64,000 nucleotides of DNA from positions 141,956 through 205,955 of the forward strand of contig NZ_NKTY01000003.1 in the NCBI RefSeq assembly GCF_003207825.1. Reading direction: 5' to 3'. Made by a program: the position numbers and the translations under genes. Position 1 is the first letter of the stretch. Each line of letters opens with the position of its first letter. Shown here piece after piece: positions 18,635 to 27,436 of this stretch. The notes beneath the pieces were generated by a model, which was not told where the DNA came from, did no database searches, and saw only the letters and a list, made by a program, of their open reading frames with translations. Origin of the DNA: Komagataeibacter saccharivorans (GTDB lineage Bacteria; Pseudomonadota; Alphaproteobacteria; Acetobacterales; Acetobacteraceae).

Positions 18635-19642
18635 TCATCGTGCAGTATCGGGCGGAGTATCGGTGGCATGCGGATGGGCGCGTGTCCAGACATCCAGAAG
18701 CCGGGCCTCATCGGCAAGGGTATAGCGCTGGGTCGTGGACAGGCTGGCATGGCCCAGCAGGTCCTGTATCACGCGCAGGTCGGCCCCGCCTTCCATAAGG
18801 TGGGTCGCAAAGGAATGTCGTAAGGCATGGGGCGTTGCATGGTCAGGCAGCCCCGCCATGTGCCGCCATGTGCGCATGGCGCGCTGGGCAATTCCGGCCT
18901 GAAGCCGGCCACCACGCACGCCCACGAACAGTGGCGCATCCGCGTGCGGCAGCGGATGCACGCCCCGCCAGTGTTCCAGTGCTTCCATTACCCGGGGCAG
19001 GACGGGAACCATGCGTTCCCGATCACCCTTGCCGCGCACGCGCAGCACGCCATCACCTTTCGTGACATCGCCCAGCGCGCGTGCCTGATCCAGATCGCGT
19101 ATATCCAGTCCCAGCGCTTCGGAAATACGCAGCCCGCACCCGTAAAGCAGCATGAACAGGGCGCCGTCGCGTATCTGCGCCATCGGGGTATGGGCAAGGT
19201 CGGACACGCCTTCCGGGACGTCGAGCGCCTGCGCTCGGGCCAGCGGGCGCGGCAGCGGGCGGCGCGTGCGCGGCGTGGCCAGCAGGGCCGGAGCAGGATT
19301 GTCCACCCCGTGATACCGGGCAAGGTAGCGGAAAAATGACCGCAGCGCCGAGACCCGCCGCGCGCGCGTGCGGGCCGCACGGTCCTGCGTGGTGGTGCGC
19401 CTGCCACTCAGGGCGGCAGCATGTTCATGGGCAAGCCAGGCGCGCAGATCGGCAAGGGACAGGCCAGCAAGCGTCCCCATATCCGGCTCCGCCCCGATAT
19501 GTCCGGTCACGAACGCAATGAAACGGTCCAGATCGCCACGATAGGCCGTAAGCGTAAGGGGGGAGGCACGGCGTTCGGTCTCCATCCACTGCAGAAAGGC
19601 ATCGCGTGCCCCGGTCGCCATCATGCCGCCAGCCCTTTTCAT
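18635..19642 (-). CDS. xerC: Tyrosine recombinase XerC
   Basis: A 335-residue site-specific recombinase that, with XerD, resolves chromosome dimers at dif. The N-terminal SAM-like DNA-binding domain (about 10-120) is followed by the catalytic domain with Arg in CGLRISEAL, Lys in RGKGDRER, HALRHSF, and LGHASLSTTQRYT carrying the second His and the Tyr nucleophile. ATG 19642 has AGGAA five bases upstream; the frame extends to 19840 without support. It sits divergent from priA, and its context is all housekeeping, so a phage or integron integrase is unlikely. Confidence 0.92.
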   Translation of the reverse strand: MKRAGGMMATGARDAFLQWMETERRASPLTLTAYRGDLDRFIAFVTGHIGAEPDMGTLAGLSLADLRAWLAHEHAAALSGRRTTTQDRAARTRARRVSALRSFFRYLARYHGVDNPAPALLATPRTRRPLPRPLARAQALDVPEGVSDLAHTPMAQIRDGALFMLLYGCGLRISEALGLDIRDLDQARALGDVTKGDGVLRVRGKGDRERMVPVLPRVMEALEHWRGVHPLPHADAPLFVGVRGGRLQAGIAQRAMRTWRHMAGLPDHATPHALRHSFATHLMEGGADLRVIQDLLGHASLSTTQRYTLADEARLLDVWTRAHPHATDTPPDTAR

Positions 19643-19772
19643 CCGGTTCCTGCCCGCCTTATACCCCGCCGGGCATTCATGCCAGCCATACGCATGCATG
19701 ACTGTCTGCATGGAACTGCCCGCACATGACGGATAGACAAGACACAGGCGCTGCCTGACGGTAGAAAAACAC

Positions 19773-22019
19773 ATGCCGCATCGCAATCCCATGCAGACAG
19801 ACCTGCTTCCCCCCCCCGCCGACGGGCGCGTGCGGGTCATGCTGACGCTGCCTTTCGCGGGGCCGCTGGACTACCTTGTGCCACCCGCGTTGGCCATGGC
19901 GCGACCGGGTGATATCGTAACCGTGCCGCTGGGCCGCCGCACGGAAACCGGCGTGATATGGGATGCGACATCCAGCCTGCCGCCGGAATTCATGCCCCCC
20001 CCGCAAAAGGAAGTGCCCGCCAGCCGCCTCAAGCCCGTCGCAGCCCGCCTTGATCTGCCGCCGCTACCCGCGCAGTTACGCCAGTTCGTGGACTGGGTTG
20101 CCGCCTACACCCTGTCGCCGCCGGGCATGGTTCTGGCCATGGCGTTGCGGGCCAACGCGCTGGCCGCCCCGCCCCGGCCCGCCAGCGGCTGGGTTGCGGC
20201 CAGCCCGCTGCCGACCGGCCTGCGGCTTACGCCCCCGCGCCAGAAGGTTCTGGACGCGGCCAGCGCATCCCCCCTTTCCACCGGCGATCTTGCCCGGCAG
20301 GCCGGGGTCAGCACGGCGGTCATACGCGGGCTTGCGCAGGCGGGCGCGCTCAACGCGGTTGAAATCACCCCGCCACCACCCTTCGCCACACCCGATCCCG
20401 CGCACTGCCCCCCGCAACTGGGCGGTGAACAGGCGCAGGTCGCCGCCGAACTGCGCGCCAGGGTAACGGAGGACGCATTTTCCATCACCCTGCTGGAAGG
20501 GGTGACGGGATCGGGCAAGACCGAAATCTACATGGAAGCCATTGCCGCCTGTCTGGACGCGGGCAGGCAGGCGCTGGTGCTGCTGCCCGAAATCGCCCTG
20601 TCGGCCCAGTGGACGGGACGCTTTGGCCGCCGGTTCGGCGCGGAACCGGCATTATGGCATTCCGAACTGGGGTCGCGCCTGCGCCGCCTGACATGGCGGG
20701 CGGTGGCCGATGGCACGGCCCGCGTGGTGGTGGGGGCACGCTCGGCGCTGTTCCTGCCGTTCGAGCAGCTCGGGCTGATCATCGTGGACGAGGAACACGA
20801 AACCGCCTTCAAGCAGGAGGACGGCGTCACCTATCATGCCCGCGACATGGCGGTGGTGCGCGCGCGCATGAGCCGGGCACCCGTCATTCTGGTCTCCGCA
20901 ACCCCCAGCCTTGAAAGCCTTGCCAATGTCGGGGCCGGTCGCTACCGCCACCTGCGCCTGACCGCGCGGCATGGCAACGCCACCATGCCTGAAGTGCAGA
21001 CGCTGGACATGCGCGCCGACCCGCCCGAACGCGGGTTGTTCCTGTCGCCGGTGCTGACGGGTGCGATCAATGACGCCATCGGCCGGGGCGAACAGGCGAT
21101 GCTGTTCCTCAACCGCCGGGGGTATGCGCCGCTTACGCTGTGCCGTACCTGTGGCCACCGCATGCAGTGCCCCAACTGCACGGCATGGCTGGTGGAACAT
21201 CGCGCGCGCCATATCCTGACCTGCCACCATTGCGGATATGACGAACCCATTCCGCAGACCTGCCCCAAATGCGCCGATACCGACAGCCTGACCCCCATCG
21301 GCCCCGGCGTGGAGCGGATAACGGAGGAAGCGCGCGCCACCTTCCCCGATGCGCGGATACTGGTCATGGCCAGCGATACGCTGAACGGTCCCGCCGCCAC
21401 CGCCGCCGCCGTGGAGCGCATATCTCGGCGCGAGGTCGATCTGGTGATCGGCACGCAGATCGTGGCCAAGGGCTGGCATTTCGCCCATCTGACCCTTGTA
21501 GGCATCGTCGATGCGGATCTTGGCCTGGGGGGTGGCGACCTGCGGGCATCCGAGCGCACTGTCCAGCTCCTGCATCAGGTCGCGGGCCGCGCCGGTCGCG
21601 CGGAAGCACCGGGGCGCGTGCTGTTACAGAGCTACGTGCCCGACCACCCGGTCATGCAGGCGCTGGTATCGGGCGATTTCGCAAGCTTCATGCAGCAGGA
21701 AGCCGAACAGCGCCGCCCCGGCTTCTGGCCGCCCTATGGCCGTCTGGCCGCCCTGATCGTCAGCGCCGATACGCCCGACGCCGCCGACATGACCGCCCGT
21801 GCGCTGGGCCAGAACGCCCCGCAGCTTGACGGCGTGCAGGTGCTTGGCCCCGCCCCCGCGCCACTGGCCATCCTGCGGGGGCGCCATCGCCACCGGCTGC
21901 TGCTGCGCGCGCGGCGCAACATCGCAGTGCAGCCGATCGTGCGCGAATGGCTTTCCCGCGTACGACCGGAACGCGGGGCGCGAATTGACGTGGATATCGA
22001 CCCGGTTTCCTTCCTGTAA
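19773..22019 (+). CDS. priA: Primosomal replication protein PriA
   Basis: A 748-residue 3'-to-5' helicase that reloads the replisome at stalled forks. Layout: N-terminal 3'-DNA-binding domain, winged helix near 165-200, Walker A GVTGSGKTE (about 243-251), Walker B VDEEHE (about 337-342), and the eight-Cys zinc region CRTCGHRMQCPNC…CHHCGYDEPIPQTCPKC (about 455-505). Length is typical. The start at 19773 lacks a strong ribosome site; ATG 19791 is an alternative. It converges on the methyltransferase gene with only 3 bp between. Confidence 0.95.
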   Translation: MPHRNPMQTDLLPPPADGRVRVMLTLPFAGPLDYLVPPALAMARPGDIVTVPLGRRTETGVIWDATSSLPPEFMPPPQKEVPASRLKPVAARLDLPPLPAQLRQFVDWVAAYTLSPPGMVLAMALRANALAAPPRPASGWVAASPLPTGLRLTPPRQKVLDAASASPLSTGDLARQAGVSTAVIRGLAQAGALNAVEITPPPPFATPDPAHCPPQLGGEQAQVAAELRARVTEDAFSITLLEGVTGSGKTEIYMEAIAACLDAGRQALVLLPEIALSAQWTGRFGRRFGAEPALWHSELGSRLRRLTWRAVADGTARVVVGARSALFLPFEQLGLIIVDEEHETAFKQEDGVTYHARDMAVVRARMSRAPVILVSATPSLESLANVGAGRYRHLRLTARHGNATMPEVQTLDMRADPPERGLFLSPVLTGAINDAIGRGEQAMLFLNRRGYAPLTLCRTCGHRMQCPNCTAWLVEHRARHILTCHHCGYDEPIPQTCPKCADTDSLTPIGPGVERITEEARATFPDARILVMASDTLNGPAATAAAVERISRREVDLVIGTQIVAKGWHFAHLTLVGIVDADLGLGGGDLRASERTVQLLHQVAGRAGRAEAPGRVLLQSYVPDHPVMQALVSGDFASFMQQEAEQRRPGFWPPYGRLAALIVSADTPDAADMTARALGQNAPQLDGVQVLGPAPAPLAILRGRHRHRLLLRARRNIAVQPIVREWLSRVRPERGARIDVDIDPVSFL

Positions 22020-22022
22020 TCC

Positions 22023-23465
22023 CTATCCGGCGGCCTGAAGCTGCGCCAGATCAGACCGCCAGCCGGGCAGTGCGCGTAACGCCGCATGGCGGTCCGCATC
22101 GACCGGCGCACGGGCATGGACCACCACATAATCCCCCCGCAGCGCGCCCCTGCGCATGTCCTGCGCCAGTGATCCCGCGGAATAGGCAAGCGGCACGGCA
22201 CCCAGCAGCGTCATGCCCGGCTGGCTGTCGAGTGCCCCAAGGCCACTCCAGTCACCCCGGCGGGCGGAATTGAACACCGTCACCACAAAGCCACCCGGCC
22301 TGACCCGCGTGGCGCACCCCGCCAGAACGGCCCCCAGCGCACGATCATAAACCGCCGTGTTCTTGTCCCGTCCCCGCGCGTTGGACACCACGATTTCCCG
22401 CGCCATCGCCACATCCAGCCCCAGCATGGCGTTCCACATCTCGCTCAGTTCAAGATAGGGCACACGGTCCCCATGCGGCGGGTCGGTCAGGAACAGTTGC
22501 ACGCCCCCGGCAGGCAAGGCCGCAAGCAGGTCGCCCGCATCCATGCAGGCCAGCACCGCCGCCGGACCACCGTTCATGATATGCCCCAGATCAGTCATGG
22601 GAACTGGACGGGCATCCCCCCCTGCCACCAGTCCCCGGCGCAGGCGACCGGCACGCTGGGCGAAGCCGTTCCACACATTGCATTCAAAATGCCGCGCAGG
22701 CCGCCAGTAGCCCATGGTCCAGCTACCCGGATCGACCCGCCCGTCGCGTTTCAGCGCGCAGACCATGCGCGACATCTGGCCGATGCCCGCACTCAGGGTC
22801 AGTTCAAGCGCGCGTCGCACCGCCGCATCGTCCACCTGCCGTATGGCGTGCAGCAGCAGGTCGATATTATGCAGCGCGCGCCCGGTAAACAGATCCGGCC
22901 AGTCCAGTGCCGCGCTGGCGTTGATGCGCCCGTTATCGAACAGCGCCAGCCGCCGCCAGCCATGGGGATAATAGGCGGCAAAGCGTGCCATCATGGCGTA
23001 ATCCGGGGCCTGTGCCGCGCGCGACGCCCGCCTGCGCCCGGTTGCGGGGCGATGCCATACCGCCTCGATCTCCGGGCCGTTCCACAGCAGGTGGGTGGCG
23101 ATACGCCCGTCCCCGCCGCAGTAGGTCCGTTCTATTTCCGGCCGCGTCACCCGCGCCAGATGGGCAAGGGCCGCGTGGATATGCCCTTTCCCGCCCGGAT
23201 CGAGCTGGAAGCGGGCAAGCTGTACCGCCAGCGGGTTAAGGTCGCCCCCCACGAAACGCCGCCCGCCGCGCACGACATCCCCCGCGATCGCACCCGTTCC
23301 CATGAACGGATCAGCCACCACATCCCCAGGCTGACTGAGGAGCGCGACCAGCCCGCGCAATGGCTCCAGCGGTTTCTTGCCCCAGTAACGGTGGAAACCG
23401 TGCAGTCCGGCATAGCGGGCTGGCGGGCCCCAGTCCGCTGTCTCACCCATGGGGCGTTGCGTCAC
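22023..23465 (-). CDS. Lone DNA methyltransferase (N4/N6-type, DPPH variant)
   Basis: A 480-residue class I methyltransferase. AdoMet motif I is DPFMGTGAIAGDV (about 51-63); the target-binding motif IV is TDPPHGD followed by VPYLELSEMWNAMLG, so the usual DPPY is DPPH. The long segment between them (about 110-330) would contain target recognition. The order I–IV and the DPPxGDxVPY…W pattern match a family annotated as site-specific or DUF1156-like DNA methylases. No restriction enzyme or specificity gene is near. The GTG start overlaps the stop of the FAD protein gene (GTGA). A nucleic-acid target is likely; RNA is not excluded. Confidence 0.65.
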   Translation of the reverse strand: MTQRPMGETADWGPPARYAGLHGFHRYWGKKPLEPLRGLVALLSQPGDVVADPFMGTGAIAGDVVRGGRRFVGGDLNPLAVQLARFQLDPGGKGHIHAALAHLARVTRPEIERTYCGGDGRIATHLLWNGPEIEAVWHRPATGRRRASRAAQAPDYAMMARFAAYYPHGWRRLALFDNGRINASAALDWPDLFTGRALHNIDLLLHAIRQVDDAAVRRALELTLSAGIGQMSRMVCALKRDGRVDPGSWTMGYWRPARHFECNVWNGFAQRAGRLRRGLVAGGDARPVPMTDLGHIMNGGPAAVLACMDAGDLLAALPAGGVQLFLTDPPHGDRVPYLELSEMWNAMLGLDVAMAREIVVSNARGRDKNTAVYDRALGAVLAGCATRVRPGGFVVTVFNSARRGDWSGLGALDSQPGMTLLGAVPLAYSAGSLAQDMRRGALRGDYVVVHARAPVDADRHAALRALPGWRSDLAQLQAAG

Positions 23466-25147
23466 TGCGCCTCGGTCGCGTGGGTCATGCCACGCTGCGC
23501 ACCCGCTTCCGGCGCACGACCGGCCAGTGACAGGGCAACCGCTTCGGCAATGCGGATGCCATCAATCCCGGCGGACAGGATGCCGCCCGCATAACCGGCC
23601 CCTTCGCCAGCAGGGAACAGCCCGCGCAGGTTCGCGCCCTGTCCATCCGCCCCGCGCGGAATGCGCAGCGGCGAGGAAGTGCGTGTCTCCACCCCCGTCA
23701 TGACGGCGTCACGCATGGAAAAACCGGCCAGCTTGCGCTCGAACGCGGGCAGCGCCTCCCGAATGGCCGTAACCGCGAAATCGGGCAGGCAGGCGGACAG
23801 GTCGCACGGGGTCACGCCGGGCCTGTAGGATGGGACCACGTCACCCAGCGTGGTGGATGCCCGGCCATCCAGAAAATCACCCACCGTCTGCGCGGGTGCG
23901 AAATAGCGCCCGCCACCGGCCTCATACGCCTTACGTTCCCATTCACGCTGGAAGGCGATGCCCGCCAGCGGACCGCCCGGATAATCGCGTTCGGGTGTCA
24001 CACCCACCACGATGCCCGCATTGGCGTTGCGTTCGGCGCGGGAATACTGGCTCATGCCGTTGGTCACCACCTGTCCTACCTCCGACGTGGCGGCGACGAC
24101 CGTGCCACCAGGGCACATGCAGAACGAATAGACCGACCGCCCGTTCGTTGCATGGTGGACCAGCCGGTAATCGGCGGCCCCCAGCAGGGATGGCGTTTCG
24201 GGCTGGCCGTAACGGGCGGTATTGATGACCGATTGCGGATGTTCGATCCGCACCCCTATGGAAAACGGCTTGGCCACCATCTCCACCCCTGCCGCATGCA
24301 GGGCCGTAAACGTGTCGCGCGCGCTGTGCCCGATGGCCAGCACGACGTGGTTTGCGGCTATCTCCTCCCCGTCGGCCAGACGCAGCGCGGTCAGGCGCTG
24401 GCCGCCCGCGCCGTCATCATCCGTGATAAAATCAGTGACATGCGCGCCGAACCGGTATTCCCCGCCCAGTCCGCCGATCTCCGCACGGATATGCTCCACC
24501 ATCGAAACCAGCCGGAACGTGCCGATATGCGGATGCGAAAGGTGGAGGATTTCCTCCGGCGCGCCAGCCCGCACGAAGGCGTCCAGCACCTTGCGCCCGT
24601 AATGGCGGGGATCGCTGACCTGACTGTACAGCTTGCCATCGGAAAACGTGCCCGCCCCCCCTTCGCCAAACTGCACGTTGCTTTCGGGGGTCAGGATGGA
24701 TTTGCGCCACAGGGCGAAGGTATCGACCGTGCGCTCACGCACCGCCTTGCCGCGTTCAAGCACCAGTGGCCGCAGCCCTATCTGCGCCAGCACCAGTGCG
24801 GCCATAAGCCCGCATGGACCCGCCCCGATCACAACAGGGCGCATGAAACCGGGGCGGGCGGCAAGCTGTGCCCCGTCATTCAGGACAAAACGGTACGACG
24901 TATCCGGCGTCGGCATGATGTCACGGGCATCGGCATGGGCGGCCAGAACGGCGGCTTCGTCACGCACGGCGCAGTCCAGCGTGTAGACCAGCACGATCCG
25001 CCCGCGCCTGCGCGCGTCATGCCCGCGACGGAATACGGTGATCTGCCCGATATCCGCCTCCGCCACGCCCATCCGCGCGGCCGCGGCCTGTTTCAGCTCG
25101 GCCTGTGTATGGTCGATCGGCAGGCGCAGTTGGGTCAGTCTGATCAT
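23462..25147 (-). CDS. FAD-dependent dehydrogenase (COG2509-like)
   Basis: A 561-residue flavoprotein of unknown substrate. An N-terminal alpha/beta domain (1-95, MIRLTQLRLPIDHT…) precedes the FAD fold RPVVIGAGPCGLMAALVLA (about 103-121), then LTPESNVQFGEGGAGTFSDGKL, which is characteristic of this large FAD-dependent family, and a C-terminal FAD contact GLFPAGEGAGYAGGILSAGIDG. I prefer ATG 25147 to the upstream 25195, as homologues begin MIRL-like. It is co-transcribed with the methyltransferase gene. Confidence 0.8.
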   Translation of the reverse strand: MIRLTQLRLPIDHTQAELKQAAAARMGVAEADIGQITVFRRGHDARRRGRIVLVYTLDCAVRDEAAVLAAHADARDIMPTPDTSYRFVLNDGAQLAARPGFMRPVVIGAGPCGLMAALVLAQIGLRPLVLERGKAVRERTVDTFALWRKSILTPESNVQFGEGGAGTFSDGKLYSQVSDPRHYGRKVLDAFVRAGAPEEILHLSHPHIGTFRLVSMVEHIRAEIGGLGGEYRFGAHVTDFITDDDGAGGQRLTALRLADGEEIAANHVVLAIGHSARDTFTALHAAGVEMVAKPFSIGVRIEHPQSVINTARYGQPETPSLLGAADYRLVHHATNGRSVYSFCMCPGGTVVAATSEVGQVVTNGMSQYSRAERNANAGIVVGVTPERDYPGGPLAGIAFQREWERKAYEAGGGRYFAPAQTVGDFLDGRASTTLGDVVPSYRPGVTPCDLSACLPDFAVTAIREALPAFERKLAGFSMRDAVMTGVETRTSSPLRIPRGADGQGANLRGLFPAGEGAGYAGGILSAGIDGIRIAEAVALSLAGRAPEAGAQRGMTHATEAQ

Positions 25148-25299
25148 CGGGTCACGTTTCCATGGCAGGTTGGGGCCGTACGGGTGCCATATCATGCCGG
25201 GTGGCCGTACAAAATGTGCTAAGTGCTGGTGACGCGACGCAACCTTCTGCTAGAAGGCGGCGACAGTTCCGGTTCTCCCTGACAAATGGATGCGGCCCC

Positions 25300-26349
25300 A
25301 TGGGCGAATGCCAGCACAACCATGGCGAACACAGCCATTCCCATGACCACGACCATACCGATCATGCTGGCCACGCCGGTCATGCGGAGCATGGAGATCA
25401 TGGTCATGACCGGTGCGACCATGGCCATGGCGGGGGCTTTGGCCACCATCACGTGCATACGCCCGCGTCCTATGGCCGGGCGTTCGCGCTGGGGATTACG
25501 CTCAACCTTGCCTATGTAGCGGGCGAAGCCATATGGGGCGTGCGCAGCCATGCGCTGTCGCTGCTGGCCGATGCGGGGCACAACCTGTCCGACGTGCTGG
25601 CGCTGGGGGCCGCGTGGGTGGCGGAAATCCTTTCGCGCCGCTCCCCCAGCACGAATTTCACTTACGGGCTGCGCCGGTCCTCCATCCTTGCGGCCCTTGG
25701 CAATGCCGTGGCGCTGCTGGTCGTGACCGGCGGCATCATGTGGGAAGCGGTGCTGCGCCTGATCCATCCGCATCCGGTCGCCGGTGTCGAGGTGATGGTG
25801 GTGGCCGGAATCGGCATCGCCGTAAACGGGATGACCGCGATGCTGTTCGCAAGCGGCGGAAAAAACGACATCAACCTGCGCGGCGCGTTCATGCACATGG
25901 CATCGGACGCGCTCATGTCGCTTGCGGTCGTGGCCGGGGGCGGGCTGATCCTGCTGACCGGCTGGCTGCGGACTGATCCGGTCATCTGTCTTGTCGTGTC
26001 GCTGTCCATCATCCTTGCCACATGGTCGCTGCTGCGCGATTCGCTGGACATGGCGCTGGACCGCGTGCCGCGTGGCATCGATCCCGCGCAGGTGGACACC
26101 TACCTGCGCACGCTGCCCGGCGTATGCGACCTGCATGACCTGCATATCTGGCCACTCAGCACCACCGAGACGGCGCTGACCGTCCACCTTGTGCGCGCCG
26201 CCACCGAAAACGGTCAGGCGACCGACGGCCTGCTGAACCGGGCCGCGCGCGAACTGCATGAACGCTTCGGCATCGTGCATCCCACCTTCCAGATCGAGAC
26301 CCTGAACGATGCCGACCAGTGCAGTCTTGCCAGCGCCCACACCGTCTGA
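25300..26349 (+). CDS. CDF-family metal exporter with His-rich N-terminus
   Basis: A 349-residue cation diffusion facilitator of the CzcD/ZitB/DmeF group exporting Zn2+, Co2+, Cd2+ or Ni2+ against protons. The first 50 residues contain more than 20 His plus Asp (HSHSHDHDH-type repeats), a metal-buffering tail. Six membrane segments follow, with the ADAGHNLSD site in helix 2 and HMASDALMS in helix 5 giving the metal tetrad, then the cytoplasmic ferredoxin-like domain (CDLHDLHIWPLS). ATG 25300 is the only one consistent with homologue starts. The second CDF gene follows after 10 bp. Confidence 0.9.
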   Translation: MGECQHNHGEHSHSHDHDHTDHAGHAGHAEHGDHGHDRCDHGHGGGFGHHHVHTPASYGRAFALGITLNLAYVAGEAIWGVRSHALSLLADAGHNLSDVLALGAAWVAEILSRRSPSTNFTYGLRRSSILAALGNAVALLVVTGGIMWEAVLRLIHPHPVAGVEVMVVAGIGIAVNGMTAMLFASGGKNDINLRGAFMHMASDALMSLAVVAGGGLILLTGWLRTDPVICLVVSLSIILATWSLLRDSLDMALDRVPRGIDPAQVDTYLRTLPGVCDLHDLHIWPLSTTETALTVHLVRAATENGQATDGLLNRAARELHERFGIVHPTFQIETLNDADQCSLASAHTV

Positions 26350-26359
26350 CCGCAGGGGT

Positions 26360-27274
26360 ATGTCAGCCAGCATGTTTGCCAATACCGATACCAAGATCCT
26401 CGCGGCATGGTGCAGCGTTGCCGTCAGCCTTATCGCGCTGGGCATGAAATACGCCGCATGGCGCACCACCGGCAGTATCGCGCTGTATTCCGATGCGATC
26501 GAGACAATCATCAACGTGGTGTCCGCCGTGGCCGGGCTATGGGCGCTGCGCGTCGCCAGCCTGCCGCCCGACCACAACCACACCTACGGTCATTACAAGG
26601 CCGAATACCTGTCCGCCGTGGCGGAAGGCGTGCTGGTCGTCATTACCGCCGTGACCATCGCGCATGAGGCATGGATCGGATTCCAGCACATGCACCGGCC
26701 GGAGGATTCCCTGCTGGGCATCTCGCTCAATGGCGGGGCGGGGCTGCTCAACCTTGTGTGGGGGCTGTTCCTGCTGCGCATGGGCCGTGCCCACCACTCT
26801 CCCGCCCTTGTGGCGAGCGGACATCATGTCCTGTCGGATGTTTCGACATCCGGCGTGCTGATCGTGGGCTTCATCCTGATCCCGCTGACCGGCTGGCTGT
26901 GGCTGGACCCGCTGCTGGCGGCACTGATCGCGGTGAATGTGCTGCGCACGGGGTGGGAGATGATGCGCACCTCCATCGCGGGGCTTATGGATGAAGCACC
27001 GAATTCGGAAACGCTGGGCGAAATCCGCTCCATCATTTCCCATACCGCCGCTGGCGCGCTGGAAGCCCACGACATCCGCGCGCGCATTGTCGGCGCCATG
27101 ACCTTCATCGAATTCCATCTGGTCGTGCCGGGTTCCATGAGCGTGGAAAACGCCCACCATATCTGCGACCGGATAGAAGATGGCCTGCGCGAAGGGCTGG
27201 GCGATGCGCTGATCAACATTCACGTCGAACCCGAACGCAAGGCCAAGCATAGCGGGGTGCTGGTCCTGCCCTGA
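26360..27274 (+). CDS. Second CDF-family metal exporter
   Basis: A 304-residue CDF protein without a His-rich tail, nearer to the FieF/MMT group. Helix 2 carries SIALYSDAIETIINV (metal Asp), the helix 2-3 loop DHNHTYGHYKAEY, and helix 5 ASGHHVLSDVSTS (HxxxD); the cytoplasmic domain has EAHDIRARIVG and FIEFHLVVPG. ATG 26360 is closely preceded by AGGGG; the next ATG, 26372, has better spacing. Its distance of 10 bp from the first CDF gene indicates one operon; the two proteins are too different to be a recent duplication. Confidence 0.88.
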   Translation: MSASMFANTDTKILAAWCSVAVSLIALGMKYAAWRTTGSIALYSDAIETIINVVSAVAGLWALRVASLPPDHNHTYGHYKAEYLSAVAEGVLVVITAVTIAHEAWIGFQHMHRPEDSLLGISLNGGAGLLNLVWGLFLLRMGRAHHSPALVASGHHVLSDVSTSGVLIVGFILIPLTGWLWLDPLLAALIAVNVLRTGWEMMRTSIAGLMDEAPNSETLGEIRSIISHTAAGALEAHDIRARIVGAMTFIEFHLVVPGSMSVENAHHICDRIEDGLREGLGDALINIHVEPERKAKHSGVLVLP

Positions 27275-27436
27275 CGGGCAGCCTCCCGCCCGAATGGGGT
27301 CTCCATCCCGCCATGATGGGGCCACTAATACTGGCAATAACCACCGGGCCTGCGTTAAAACTGGTCCGGCACCCGCAACCGGCCTGCCCAACCCGGTTTA
27401 TCCGTCCGTGCTGTTACTGAAAGTGCATTGCCGTTC

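Noticed and set aside
18635..19642. Tyrosine recombinase as a sign of a prophage or integrative element
   Set aside because: Its length, motifs and housekeeping neighbours (priA, pip) fit XerC; no phage genes or attachment repeats are nearby.
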